The translations under genes were made by a program, and so were the position numbers. DNA of 64,000 bases. It comes from Hydrogenophaga sp. (GTDB lineage: Bacteria > Pseudomonadota > Gammaproteobacteria > Burkholderiales > Burkholderiaceae_C). The notes below the pieces were generated by a model. It was not told the DNA's origin. It did not search any database and saw nothing but the letters and a program-made list of their open reading frames with translations. The number at the start of each line of letters is the position of its first letter. The stretch's first letter is position 1. Location of the stretch: assembly GCF_014773545.1 (NCBI RefSeq), contig NZ_SDDV01000008.1:37621-101620 (forward strand), in the 5' to 3' direction. Shown one piece after another: positions 45,937-55,378 of this stretch.

Positions 45937-46626
45937 ATGGCACCAGAACTCTCCATCACTCATTTGATGCTCAACGCGACCTGGGTGGTTCAGGCCGTGG
46001 TGGCGCTGCTGCTGACGGTTTCCATCCTGAGTTGGGCGGCAATTTTTCGCAAAGTGTTCACCCTCAAGCGGGTGCGCGCCCACAACGACGCCTTCGAACG
46101 CGAATTCTGGTCGGGCGCCAACCTCAATGACCTGTACGCCGCCGCCGCCCAGAGCTCGCGCCACGGCGGACCGATGGAGCGCATTTTTGCCAGCGGCATG
46201 CGCGAATACCGCAAGCTGTGCGAACGCCAGATCAGCGACAGCACCGCCTTGCTCGACGGCGCCCGGCGCGCCATGCGCGCGAGCTTTCAGCGCGAACTCG
46301 ACGTGCTGGAAGTCAATCTGTCGTTTCTGGGCACGGTCGGTTCGGTCACGCCCTACGTCGGCCTGTTTGGCACCGTCTGGGGCATCATGCACGCTTTCAC
46401 CGGCCTGGCCTCGCTGGCGCAGGTCACGCTGGCCTCGGTCGCGCCCGGCATCGCAGAGGCGCTCGTGGCCACCGCTATCAGCCTGTTTGCCGCCATTCCG
46501 GCTGTAGTGGCCTACAACCGCTTCGCGCACGACATCGACCGCGTGGCCAACAGCATGGAGACCTTCATGGAAGAGTTTTCCAACATCCTGCACCGCAACC
46601 TGGGCACCAAGTCGGCTGCCCTTTAA
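45937..46626 (+). CDS. tolQ: Tol-Pal system proton channel protein TolQ
   Basis: 229 residues from ATG 45937. Three membrane helices: one near residues 15-35 (VVQAVVALLLTVSILSWAAI), and two in the C-terminal half around GTVGSVTPYVGLFGTVWGIM and LVATAISLFAAIPAVVAYN. It forms the ion channel with TolR that powers TolA. It matches the ExbB/MotA family. tolR follows after 36 bases. Confidence 0.95.
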   Translation: MAPELSITHLMLNATWVVQAVVALLLTVSILSWAAIFRKVFTLKRVRAHNDAFEREFWSGANLNDLYAAAAQSSRHGGPMERIFASGMREYRKLCERQISDSTALLDGARRAMRASFQRELDVLEVNLSFLGTVGSVTPYVGLFGTVWGIMHAFTGLASLAQVTLASVAPGIAEALVATAISLFAAIPAVVAYNRFAHDIDRVANSMETFMEEFSNILHRNLGTKSAAL

Positions 46627-46662
46627 TTGGAATCTGACCCCGTTTTTTGACTAACGAATCCC

Positions 46663-47106
<444 letters not shown>

Positions 47107-47131
47107 GGCCCTCAACCCGGACTCCAGGGCC

Positions 47132-47935
47132 GTGCAAAGCAGCGCCGACCACCTCGAACTGGCACCACCCACTGGCGGCCGCTGGCTGGGCCCAGTGATG
47201 TTGGCGCTGCTGGCGCATGCCCTGCTGGTGACAGCGCTGACCTGGGGCGTCAACTGGCGGCATGAGCCCGCTCCCGTGGTGTTCGAGGCTGAGCTGTGGT
47301 CCAGTTTGCCGCAGACGGCAGCGCCACGTGCGGTCGAACCCGCACCTGTACCCGCACCTGTACCCGCACCAGCACCAGCAACGCCACCAGCGCCTGAGCC
47401 TGCAACGCAGCCGGCTGATCTTGCGATCCAGCACGCACGCGCCGAGCAACGGCGCCAACAAGCAGCGGCCGAGCGCCTCGCCCGTGAAGAACAGGCCAGC
47501 GCCGAGCGGCAACGCGAACAAGAACGGCAGCGCAGCTTGCAAGAGCAGCGCCAGACCGAGCTGGCAGCTCAGGTGCGGCGCGACGAGCAGATGCGCCGCA
47601 TCATGGGCCAGGCCGACGCCAGCGGTGCGGCGCAAGCCAGCGGCAGCGCGTTGCGCGCTGGCGGCCCATCGCTGGCCTACGCCGCCCGGGTAGCGGCCAG
47701 CATCAAGCCCAACGTAGTCTTCACCGACCCGGTGGCCGGCAACCCACGCGCCGAAGTCGAGGTGCGCACCCTGCCCGACGGCACCATCACCGCCCGTCGG
47801 CTACTCAAGAGCAGCGGCAACCCGGCCTGGGACGAGGCGGTGCTGCGCGCCATCGACCGCACCGCCACCCTGCCGCGCGACGTCGACGGGCGCGTACCGT
47901 CGGCTCTCATCATCGGCTTGCGTCCGCTGGACTGA
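47132..47935 (+). CDS. tolA: Tol-Pal system protein TolA
   Basis: 267 residues from GTG 47132; the track start overlaps tolR and is not credible. One N-terminal membrane helix (LGPVMLALLAHALLVTALTW), an APVPAPVPAPAP-type stalk, a charged coiled coil (ARAEQRRQQAAAERLAREE), and a C-terminal TonB-like domain (VEVRTLPDGTITARRLLKSSG, then WDEAVLRAID). It spans the periplasm between TolQR and Pal. It is short for TolA because domain II is brief. tolB does not follow; a convergent channel gene does. Confidence 0.92.
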   Translation: MQSSADHLELAPPTGGRWLGPVMLALLAHALLVTALTWGVNWRHEPAPVVFEAELWSSLPQTAAPRAVEPAPVPAPVPAPAPATPPAPEPATQPADLAIQHARAEQRRQQAAAERLAREEQASAERQREQERQRSLQEQRQTELAAQVRRDEQMRRIMGQADASGAAQASGSALRAGGPSLAYAARVAASIKPNVVFTDPVAGNPRAEVEVRTLPDGTITARRLLKSSGNPAWDEAVLRAIDRTATLPRDVDGRVPSALIIGLRPLD

Positions 47936-47958
47936 ACCTGAACACCGCCAACCCAGCT

Positions 47959-49323
47959 TCAGGTCACCGCCCCTCGCATGTGCAGCACCCGCTGCGGATA
48001 GGGTATTTCGATATTGTTCTCGCGCAATGCCTGCAAGATGGCGCAGTTGATCTGCGAGCGCAAATTGAGCTGACCGTTTTCCGGGTCAACCATCCAGTAG
48101 CCCACCGTGAACTCCAGCCCGTCGGGACCGAAGGCCGACAGCGCCACCGCCGGCGCCGGGTCTCTGAGCACGCGAGGCTGCGCCAGCGCAGCCTCGCTGA
48201 GCAGGCGCATCACCAGATCGACATCACTTTCATAGCCGACCGTCACCACCGTGGACTGCCAGAGCTGGGCGTCGGCCAGCGAGAGGTTTTCGACCCGGTT
48301 GATGAGCAGAATTTCATTCGGAACGATCGATTCACGCCCGGCGAGCGAACGAATCACGGTGTAACGGGCGTTGATTTGGGTGATGCGGCCGTCGAAATTG
48401 TCCACCCGCACATTGTCGCCAATGCGCATGCTGCGTTCGGCCAAAATGACGAAACCGCTGACGTAATTGGATGCCAACCTTTGCAAGCCAAAGCCAATGC
48501 CCACACCAATGGCGCCACCCAGCACCGACAGCGCAGTCAGATCAATGCCGACTGCCGACAGCGCGACCAGCAGACCCACCAAAACCAACAGGGCGCGGGT
48601 GGCGTTGCTGACCGCTTTGCGCAGCGACAAATCACCCCCGCTGGCCGAGCGCAACAGCCGCGACTCGATGGCTGACGAAACCCACAGCGCCAAAATCAGC
48701 ACCACGGCGGCGGTGATGATGCCTTCCAGCAAGGTGCGCAGCGAAAGCTCAGACGCGCCAATGGTCCACTTGATTTGATCCAGCTCGTGCAGCACCAGTG
48801 GCAACAGGCCACTGAGCCAGAGCACCACAGCAAACCAGGCCAACCACGAAATGCTGCGCTCCAGAGTGCGCACCCAGGGGGTTTGCACCAACGCGACTTG
48901 CAGCACCTTGACGCCAATGCGAATCACCACCAGCGCCAGCAGCACCACAATGACATGCGAGAAGATGGTAACCGGCATCAGCTCGAGCAGCACCGCGCGC
49001 GCGCTATAAGCCAGCGTCAACAGCAGCAAGGGAAACAGCACGCCGTCGATCAGGCGTCGGCCAAACAGCACCGAGCTGCGGTTTTCCTGCATGCCCAGTG
49101 TCTGGCGCAGCAAGGCGCTCAGGCCCCAGGCCAAGGCGACGCACACCAGCAGCACCCCAAGCTCGATCCAGAGCGCGGGCTGCAAGAAGGCAGCGAACCA
49201 TTGCTGCAAACCCGCTGGCGCTTGCGTTGCGCTGGCGCTGGCAGCAGGCGCAGCATCGATGGGGATGGCGCTGGGGATGGCGCTGGCACTTTCGCTGGTG
49301 ACGGTGGCGGTGGCGGTGGTCAT
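47959..49323 (-). CDS. Mechanosensitive ion channel, MscS family
   Basis: 454 residues from 49323 (the track start is far upstream in another gene). Five or six N-terminal hydrophobic segments are followed by the MscS pore helix and beta domain: LSVLGGAIGVGIGFGLQRLASNYVSGFVIL, AERSMRIGDNVRVDNFDGRI, INARYTVIRSLAGRESIVPNE. It opens under osmotic down-shock. The first 30 residues are T/A/S-rich low complexity, made of repeated GCGATGGC-like codons. It is longer than E. coli MscS (286) and resembles YbdG/YnaI-type channels. Convergent with tolA. Confidence 0.9.
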   Translation of the reverse strand: MTTATATVTSESASAIPSAIPIDAAPAASASATQAPAGLQQWFAAFLQPALWIELGVLLVCVALAWGLSALLRQTLGMQENRSSVLFGRRLIDGVLFPLLLLTLAYSARAVLLELMPVTIFSHVIVVLLALVVIRIGVKVLQVALVQTPWVRTLERSISWLAWFAVVLWLSGLLPLVLHELDQIKWTIGASELSLRTLLEGIITAAVVLILALWVSSAIESRLLRSASGGDLSLRKAVSNATRALLVLVGLLVALSAVGIDLTALSVLGGAIGVGIGFGLQRLASNYVSGFVILAERSMRIGDNVRVDNFDGRITQINARYTVIRSLAGRESIVPNEILLINRVENLSLADAQLWQSTVVTVGYESDVDLVMRLLSEAALAQPRVLRDPAPAVALSAFGPDGLEFTVGYWMVDPENGQLNLRSQINCAILQALRENNIEIPYPQRVLHMRGAVT

Positions 49324-49360
49324 GATCCGTAGCGGTTGTTTCAGCACGCGGCGCCTGAAC

Positions 49361-50152
49361 TCAGGCGTCCCAATTCGGAGCGCGTTTGTCGATGAAGGCC
49401 TGCACACCTTCTTGCGCCACTTCATGCACCATGTTGCAGGCCATGGTCTGAACGGCGAGCTGGTAAGCCGCTTCGATACCGGTCTCGAGCTGGCGATAAA
49501 ACAAACCCTTGCCGACCGCAACGGCGTGGCGCGGCTTGGCCAGAATGCGCTCCAGCATGTGTTCGAGCTCGGCGTCGAGCGCCTCATCGGCCACGACGCG
49601 ATTGACCAGGCCACGCGCCAGCGCCTGCTCGGCCGTGATGAAGTCGCCGGTGAACAGCATCTCGAACGCCTGTTTGGGCAATACGTTGCGCGACAGGGCC
49701 ACGCTGGGCGTCGAACAAAACAAGCCCAGGTCGATGCCGTTGACACCAAAGCGGGCCGCTTGCGCGGCCAGCGCCAAATCACACTGCGCCACCAACTGAC
49801 AACCGGCGGCGGTGGCCAACCCCTGCACGCGTGCGATCACTGGCAGCTCCAACTGGCGTATGCCCAGCATCAACCGCGAGCAGCGCGCAAACAGGGCCTG
49901 GTAGTAGGCCAGGTCGGGGTTGGCGCGCATTTCCCTGAGATCATGACCGGCACAAAAAGCCCTGCCGTTGGCGGCGATCACCAGCGCGCGCGCGCGCTCG
50001 TCGCCGGCCACCGCATCGAGCGCGCGCTGCAGCGCATCCAGCATGGCGGACGACAGCGCGTTGAAGTTGCGCGGCGTATTCAGCGTGAGCGTGTGCACGC
50101 CGCGCACGTCGCTCTGATGCAGCAAGACAGCATCGGTTGGGTCGGTACTCAT
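49361..50152 (-). CDS. Enoyl-CoA hydratase/isomerase family protein
   Basis: 263 residues from 50152. Crotonase fold: LNTPRNFNALSSAML, the oxyanion-hole region ANGRAFCAGHDLREM, and ATAAGCQLVAQCDLALAAQAARFG. The ACD motifs and the CSTPSVALSRNV segment suggest the ECHDC3-like group. It could hydrate, isomerise or hydrolyse acyl-CoAs; the two catalytic glutamates of true hydratases are not both obvious. Divergent from the 2-hydroxyacid dehydrogenase. Confidence 0.85.
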   Translation of the reverse strand: MSTDPTDAVLLHQSDVRGVHTLTLNTPRNFNALSSAMLDALQRALDAVAGDERARALVIAANGRAFCAGHDLREMRANPDLAYYQALFARCSRLMLGIRQLELPVIARVQGLATAAGCQLVAQCDLALAAQAARFGVNGIDLGLFCSTPSVALSRNVLPKQAFEMLFTGDFITAEQALARGLVNRVVADEALDAELEHMLERILAKPRHAVAVGKGLFYRQLETGIEAAYQLAVQTMACNMVHEVAQEGVQAFIDKRAPNWDA

Positions 50153-50236
50153 CGCAGGCGTCCCGCTTGACTGGTTGAACTTCGGTCGATTGTCCGATTT
50201 TTTTCTGCCTCGTTCGCGCGCCTGGACACAGGCACA

Positions 50237-51253
50237 ATGGCGCGCATGAATATCGTGATTCTTGACGACTATCAGGATGCGGTTCGCAAACTGCGCTGCG
50301 CCGAAAAAATCGAACCCTACCAGGCCAAGGTCTTCACCAACACCGTCAAAGGCGTGGGCCAGCTCGCGCTGCGGCTGCGTGAGGCCGACATTCTGGTGCT
50401 GATCCGCGAGCGCAGTCACATTTCACGCCCCTTGATCGACAAGCTGCCGCGTCTCAAACTGATCGCGCAGACCGGCCGCGTCGGCGCTCACATCGATCTG
50501 GCCGCCTGCACCGAGCGCGGCATCGCCGTTGCCGAAGGGGTGAGTTCGCCGGTTTCAACCGCCGAACTGACCTGGGCACTCACCATGGCGGCCATGCGGC
50601 GCCTGCCCCAGTATGTGGCCCATCTGAAACACGCTGCCTGGCAGCAGTCGGGTTTGAAGTCGGCGTCGATGCCGGTCAACTTTGGCATAGGCATGGCACT
50701 GCGGGGGAAAACCCTGGGCATCTGGAGCTATGGCCGTATCGGTCAACTGGTGGCCGGCTATGGCCGGGCCTTCGGCATGCGCGTGCTGATCTGGGGCAGC
50801 GACGCGGCGCGCGCGCGCGCCAACGCCGACGGCTACGAGCTTGCCGATAGCAAGGCGGCCTTTTTCGCCGACGTCGACGTGCTCTCACTGCATTTGCGGC
50901 TCGGTGAGCGCAGCGTCGGCTGCGTGGGGCTGGACGATCTTGCGCGCATGAAGCCCACCGCCTTGCTGGTCAACACCTCGCGCGCTGAAATCATCGCCCC
51001 CGATGCGCTGCTGACCAGTCTGAACCGGGGCTGCCCCGGCATGGCGGCAATCGACGTGTTCGAGTCCGAGCCGATTTTGCAGGGCCACGCCCTGCTGCGG
51101 CTGGAAAACTGCATCTGCACGCCACACATCGGCTACGTGGAGATGGACAATTACGAGCTCTGTTTTGCCTCGGCGTTCGACAACGTGGTTAACTTTATCC
51201 GGGGTACACCCAGCAACATCGTCAACCCGTCTGCGCTGCAAGTGCGGCGCTGA
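50237..51253 (+). CDS. D-isomer 2-hydroxyacid dehydrogenase family protein
   Basis: 338 residues (or 335 from ATG 50246). SerA-like fold: substrate domain with LIAQTGRVGAHIDLAAC, NAD-binding loop LGIWSYGRIGQLVAGYG, the NTSRAEII active-site arginine region, DVFESEP (Glu) and TPHIGYVE (catalytic His). The usual GxGxxG loop is altered to SYGRIG, common in this subgroup. Substrate unknown (3-phosphoglycerate or another 2-hydroxyacid). Divergent from the hydratase gene, 84 bases apart. Confidence 0.85.
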   Translation: MARMNIVILDDYQDAVRKLRCAEKIEPYQAKVFTNTVKGVGQLALRLREADILVLIRERSHISRPLIDKLPRLKLIAQTGRVGAHIDLAACTERGIAVAEGVSSPVSTAELTWALTMAAMRRLPQYVAHLKHAAWQQSGLKSASMPVNFGIGMALRGKTLGIWSYGRIGQLVAGYGRAFGMRVLIWGSDAARARANADGYELADSKAAFFADVDVLSLHLRLGERSVGCVGLDDLARMKPTALLVNTSRAEIIAPDALLTSLNRGCPGMAAIDVFESEPILQGHALLRLENCICTPHIGYVEMDNYELCFASAFDNVVNFIRGTPSNIVNPSALQVRR

Positions 51254-51276
51254 AGCAGCGGCGTGGGTTCAGCCGC

Positions 51277-53325
51277 TCAGGCCCTGTCGCTCGCTCGTTG
51301 CCCTGGCTCTTTCTCCGGCGGGAATTCAAAGTCGAGCAGTTGCGGGTGGGTCGCTTCGCCCTCGAAGAAAGGCGGTTTGCCTTGCTGAGCGGGCTGCGCT
51401 GCGCTGGTGCCGGGCGTGAGCACAGCGGATTTGGGCGACACGGGTTCGACGGCCGGCTCTTGCGACCATTCGTTCAGGTCGATGTCCAGCCCCAGACGCG
51501 CCGAAGCCGGCGGCAGCAGATCGCGGTCTGGGTCGGCTCGCACGGGCGCGAGCGCGGCGGCTGCGGCCTTGAGGGGTTTGATCCGGGTTTGCTCAAAATC
51601 GCTGACAGGCGCGGCCACACCCGCCTCGCGCCTGATGATGTCCTGCGCCAAGGCATGCAACAACAACAGCTCGCGGTACGCATCGAGGTCGAACACCTCG
51701 GCCTGTGGATCGTTCGGGTCGCGAAAAATCGATTGCTCGATCACGTCGAGCACGCGGGGCTGGGGCCACAGCGCCTGTATCCGGCTGAACGCCGCCTCAT
51801 AGGCTTCCAGATTGCGACCCCGGTCGGCGTATTGCTCGAAGCTCGGAACGCCGGCGTTGAACAGCCGGTTGAACTCTACGCGCAAGCGCTCGTAGTCGGA
51901 TTTTTGTCCGAGCCGGTGGAAAATCTTGAGCAAATCGAGATAGATCAGCGCGCTGGGCTGCTGGCTTTCCAAGACATGGCTGGTCAAAATTTGAATCGCC
52001 TGCTCATCCTGACCGATCGACACAAAGAAGTCGGCCTGCTGCTGCACGTCGAACAATTCTTCGGTGGCCAGCGAACGCGAGGCACCGATCAGGCTAGGAC
52101 CGAAATCACGCCGCTCGCTGGCGCTCCACGCGGGCGCGTTGTCCAGCACCGGCGCTAGCGCTTGTGCATGGCCGAGGCCGAGCGCTTGCGGCCCGGACTC
52201 CAATTCGTCGTCTTGCGGCACCCCATCGCGCCGCGCATGCAAGCGCTTTTCGAGTGCCGGGCTCGCCGCCACCGGCTCCTGAATACGCGCCATCTTGCCC
52301 GACGCCGGCTCAGCCTGGGCCGCCCACCACGCCGGCCGAGCCGCTGCCACAACCCGCTGCTGCCGACGCCACAGCAGCAGCGCCAGCAACGCCAATGCCA
52401 GCAAGGCGCCCAGCAGGTACAGCCATCGATGCATCTGACTGCTGCGCTGGGCCGCCTGCAGTTGGCGCTCCAAGGCGGCCATCTGCGCCCTGTCTTGCGC
52501 CTGGGCGTCCAGCAAGGCCCGGGACTGTGCCTCAAGCGCGACGAGTCTGTGCGCCTGTCTGAGTCTGTCTTCAGGCGCCGCGTTGATGGCTTGCCACAAC
52601 AACGCGGCAGCGCGGCTGGCCTCGGGTGTGCCGGGCTGGCTGTGCAAGGTGCGCGAGAGTTCGAGCCGCGGTGCTGCAGCGCCGTCCAGACTCAGATCGA
52701 GCGGATCGAGCTGCAAACGCGGCTCGCTGGCGCGCACGGGTGCGGCCGCACGGCGCAGCACGCTGTTTTCCCGGGGACGCACCGGCGGCCCGGCGGCTGC
52801 TGCGCGGGCGGGCAAAGCCGCACGCGCTGGCGCTGCCGGGCCTGGCGCCGCGTCTCCTGCAAGGCCTGTGGCAAGTGCGACAGCATTCGGGGGCGGCACC
52901 TGGGGCGCCAGAACCGGCTGGACGCCAACGGGTGCTGCGATCGCCCGGGCTGCAAGCTCGGGCGGCGGGTCTGCCAGCAAGGCATAGCGACGAGAAAAGG
53001 GCGCGCCGCAGCCTGCACGCACCTCAAGCGTGACGATGGGCTCGTTGATTGGCTGGAACGACTGGATGCGCAACCAGACCTGATTCGGTTCAGCGCCGTT
53101 TTGCGGCGTGAGTCGCAGCCGACCCGGAGCCAGTTGCTCATCGCCGTAAAAGACATAGGCACCCAGGCACAATTGGGACGCGTCTGCGCCGGCGGCCACC
53201 GTCACCGGAACGCGAACATCCAGCCCCTGACCTAGCACCGCCTCTCCGCTGAGTTGGCCCAGGGTCGCAGCCGCACTGCTCAGCGCTGTCAAGATCATCA
53301 CACAAGCGACCCAGATTTGACGCAC
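51277..53325 (-). CDS. FimV-like inner-membrane/periplasmic protein
   Basis: 682 residues with a signal peptide (MRQIWVACVMILTALSSAAA), a beta-rich N-terminal domain including LGQLSGEAVLGQGLDV (the conserved FimV N-domain pattern), a proline/alanine-rich linker, a coiled coil near residue 270, a transmembrane helix at about 303-320 (WLYLLGALLALALLALLLW) and a cytoplasmic TPR-rich half ending near FPPEKEPG. It lacks an obvious LysM domain. FimV-family proteins organise cell poles and type IV pili. In many relatives it follows leuB/asd; here it is about 23 kb from leuB. No pilus genes are in the window. Confidence 0.7.
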   Translation of the reverse strand: MRQIWVACVMILTALSSAAATLGQLSGEAVLGQGLDVRVPVTVAAGADASQLCLGAYVFYGDEQLAPGRLRLTPQNGAEPNQVWLRIQSFQPINEPIVTLEVRAGCGAPFSRRYALLADPPPELAARAIAAPVGVQPVLAPQVPPPNAVALATGLAGDAAPGPAAPARAALPARAAAAGPPVRPRENSVLRRAAAPVRASEPRLQLDPLDLSLDGAAAPRLELSRTLHSQPGTPEASRAAALLWQAINAAPEDRLRQAHRLVALEAQSRALLDAQAQDRAQMAALERQLQAAQRSSQMHRWLYLLGALLALALLALLLWRRQQRVVAAARPAWWAAQAEPASGKMARIQEPVAASPALEKRLHARRDGVPQDDELESGPQALGLGHAQALAPVLDNAPAWSASERRDFGPSLIGASRSLATEELFDVQQQADFFVSIGQDEQAIQILTSHVLESQQPSALIYLDLLKIFHRLGQKSDYERLRVEFNRLFNAGVPSFEQYADRGRNLEAYEAAFSRIQALWPQPRVLDVIEQSIFRDPNDPQAEVFDLDAYRELLLLHALAQDIIRREAGVAAPVSDFEQTRIKPLKAAAAALAPVRADPDRDLLPPASARLGLDIDLNEWSQEPAVEPVSPKSAVLTPGTSAAQPAQQGKPPFFEGEATHPQLLDFEFPPEKEPGQRASDRA

Positions 53326-53517
53326 GTCGGCTACCCTCGGATATAAAGCTAAAGCATTCTGACACAGGGCGCGCCCGATTTAATTTTGAAAATGGCTTGT
53401 TTTGTGGCGCAATTCTCGAGTGACGGGCGACGCGGGCGCGGCAAGAGTTGACCCCATTCCTGCACGCTTGCCCCGCAGCGCCGACCTGACCCAATCTCCT
53501 CCAACACCGACCGCCCC

Positions 53518-54297
53518 ATGACCGCCAGCCTCGAAAGTCAGCGCCACGGCCAGACCCTGGTTCTGAGCATCAGCAACCCCGAACACCAAAACGCGCTGGA
53601 GCCCGGTATTTATGCCGCTGGCATCGAAGTGCTCAACGCGGTCGAGAACAACCCCGAGTTGCGCAGCGTGATCATCACCGGCAAGGGTCCATACTTCTGT
53701 TCCGGCGCTCGGCTGCAACGGTTGCTGGAAAACCGGCAGCAGCCACCCGAGCTGCAGGCACAAAGTATCGATGGTTTGCACCACTGGATAGAGACCATTC
53801 GCGTTTTTCCCAAGCCGGTGCTGGCGGCGGTCGAAGGGCCCTGCGCCGGCGCCGGGTTTTCTCTCGCGCTGGCCTGTGACCTGGTGGTGGCGGCACAAGA
53901 CAGCGTGTTCATCATGAGCTACAGCCAGGTCGGCCTCTCACCCGACGGTGGCGCCAGTTGGAGCCTGCTGCGCGCCCTGCCGCGCCAGACGGCGCTGGAA
54001 TTGCTGCTCAGCGGCGAACGCGTGGGAGCCGATCGCCTGCAGCAGCTCGGCCTGGTCAATCGGGTCAGCGCGCCCGGCCAAGCGCTGGCGGATGCGCTGC
54101 ACTGGTGTGAAAAGCTCAACGCCCGCGCCCCCAACGCGCTAGCCAGCATCAAGGAACTGGTCAACGAAGCGTCCACGGCGACGCTGCCCGAGCAACTGGG
54201 TCGAGAACGAGATCATTTCGTGCGCTGCCTGCACCACGCCAACGCCGGCGAAGGCATCACGGCATTTCTGGACAAGCGCACACCCCATTACCGCTGA
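53518..54297 (+). CDS. Enoyl-CoA hydratase/isomerase (PaaG-like)
   Basis: 259 residues. Crotonase motifs: ISNPEHQNALEPG, GKGPYFCSGARLQRL, GPCAGAGFSLALACDLVVAAQ and YSQVGLSPDGGASW. The aspartate in LSPDGG is the conserved isomerase residue of PaaG-like enzymes, so double-bond isomerisation is plausible. Divergent from the FimV-like gene, with about 190 bases between them in which I see no clear promoter. Confidence 0.87.
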   Translation: MTASLESQRHGQTLVLSISNPEHQNALEPGIYAAGIEVLNAVENNPELRSVIITGKGPYFCSGARLQRLLENRQQPPELQAQSIDGLHHWIETIRVFPKPVLAAVEGPCAGAGFSLALACDLVVAAQDSVFIMSYSQVGLSPDGGASWSLLRALPRQTALELLLSGERVGADRLQQLGLVNRVSAPGQALADALHWCEKLNARAPNALASIKELVNEASTATLPEQLGRERDHFVRCLHHANAGEGITAFLDKRTPHYR

Positions 54298-54332
54298 ACC
54301 GACATCTGATTGACTCACCCGCAAGACAGCCC

Positions 54333-54482
54333 ATGAACGAACCGATGCTGACCATGGAGGAACGCAAGGCGATCAACAAGGGGCGCTGGTTCGGCGGCTC
54401 TCATCTTCCCTGCGCCACGACATACTCCGATGCGCCTGCGTCAAGGACATTTGTCGACATGCCAGTCACGCGCGGCTGCTGA
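54333..54482 (+). pseudogene. Remnant of a Crp/Fnr-type regulator N-terminus
   Basis: ATG 54333 begins MNEPMLTMEERKAINKGRWF, then the frame runs into GGSHLPC and ends at 54482. In the next frame the same DNA reads SSLRHDILRCACVK, which is how Crp/Fnr regulators of Comamonadaceae continue after the WF. A one-base shift therefore broke the gene, and everything after about 45 codons, including the cyclic-nucleotide and HTH domains, is gone. Recognition is from memory of the N-terminal pattern. Confidence 0.5.
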
Positions 54483-54555
54483 ACTCAGCGCGACGCTCCA
54501 GCACAAGTCGGATCAAGAGCACCCAGGTGCAGGCGGCCAAAGCCGACGCAGAACC

Positions 54556-54579
54556 ACCCCCAGGCAAAAAACTGGGGGT
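54556..54579. other. Perfect hairpin upstream of tRNA-Pro
   Basis: ACCCCCAG pairs with CTGGGGGT around the loop GCAAAAAA. It lies between the Crp-like remnant and tRNA-Pro and has no T-run, so it may be a relic terminator or a protein-binding stem. Confidence 0.35.
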
Positions 54580-54608
54580 CTGACAGGAAAACCGGGTTCA
54601 GCAGCGGC

Positions 54609-54614
54609 TATAAT
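54609..54614 (+). promoter_or_regulatory. Consensus -10 box before tRNA-Pro
   Basis: A perfect TATAAT lies 12 bases before the tRNA 5' end. No good -35 is at the right distance (CTGACA is 23 bases upstream), so the promoter is partial in sequence or relies on an extended element. Confidence 0.5.
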
Positions 54615-54626
54615 CAACAGCTTAGT

Positions 54627-54703
54627 CGGAGCGTAGCGCAGCCTGGTAGCGCATCTGCTTTGGGAGCAGAGGGTCGCGAGTTCGAATCCCGCCGCTCCGA
54701 CCA
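54627..54703 (+). tRNA. tRNA-Pro (anticodon TGG)
   Basis: 77-base cloverleaf: acceptor CGGAGCG/CGCTCCG, D stem GCGC/GCGC, anticodon stem TCTGC/GCAGA around loop TTTGGGA with TGG at 54661-54663, T arm GCGAG TTCGAAT CCCGC, encoded CCA. Confidence 0.97.
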
Positions 54704-54716
54704 TTCACAACAAAAA

Positions 54717-54739
54717 GGCCCACGCTGTGGGCCTTTTTT
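54717..54739 (+). terminator. Rho-independent terminator between tRNA-Pro and tRNA-Arg
   Basis: GGCCCAC pairs with GTGGGCC around a GCT loop and is followed by six Ts, 14 bases after the tRNA-Pro CCA. tRNA-Arg starts 20 bases later and therefore needs read-through or its own promoter. Confidence 0.85.
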
Positions 54740-54758
54740 CTGCCAGTCTGCATACCGT

Positions 54759-54835
54759 CTACCCGTAGCTCAACTGGATAGAGCAGCTGCCTTCTAAGCA
54801 GCAGGTCGGGGGTTCGAGTCCCTCCGGGTAGGCCA
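54759..54835 (+). tRNA. tRNA-Arg (anticodon TCT)
   Basis: 77-base cloverleaf: acceptor CTACCCG/CGGGTAG, D stem GCTC/GAGC, anticodon stem GCTGC/GCAGC around loop CTTCTAA with TCT at 54793-54795, T arm GGGGG TTCGAGT CCCTC, encoded CCA. Confidence 0.96.
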
Positions 54836-55378
54836 TAGATAAGTTTCAAGAGGCATCAGAAACCCCCGGATTGTCTTACAAGACTTTGATTTCAAAAGTT
54901 TATTGACCCCTGCAAAGTAAATCACGACGATTTAGTGCACTGGCACGTTCGTCGCATCAATTGTGGTCCGCGTCAACTAAGCTTCCATCAAAAGTCAACT
55001 GACAATGCGCGCCGAATTTCTCAAAAATTGCCTCTGTGGTACCGCCGCGTGCCCATGCACGAGGTCTTGGACGACAGCAGCGTACGCTCTTTCAGCACGC
55101 TTTTTCCTCGGGTCGGCGGTGGCTTCCAAGTGGACGTAACCGACCGGGCGTACGGCCGCAGCGCCATTCACGACGGCCTGCCCTGGTTCATCTGCGACAT
55201 GCGTGTGCCGCTCTTGAGGAGCCGGATGTCGCTGACTTTCATGCCTACTCTCCTGGGTTGATGGCCGCCGCACATAGGACAGATGCAAGCGGCAATTCAG
55301 CCCACAATACACCCATCCTTCTGGCCAGCGCCGCCCTCGTGCAGCGGCATTGAACCGCACGAAACCACTGGAGAGTCC
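54836..55378. other. AT-richer gap after tRNA-Arg with a possible HipA-like gene remnant
   Basis: 543 bases without an intact gene and visibly richer in A/T at its left end. The plus frame around 55050-55200 reads VPMHEVLDDSSVRSFSTL, then VGGGFQVDVTDRA and IHDGLPWFICDMR. This resembles the stretch of HipA-family (YjjJ-type) toxins where a conserved DGLPW..DMRPQGFLGR motif occurs, but the expected continuation is missing. It is most likely a decayed fragment next to a tRNA, a common site for foreign DNA. No riboswitch is recognisable ahead of metY. Confidence 0.3.

Noticed and set aside
46627-46662. AT-rich spacer between tolQ and tolR as a promoter
   Set aside because: A short T-run is present but no -35/-10 pair at proper spacing, and tolQ and tolR are expected to be co-transcribed.
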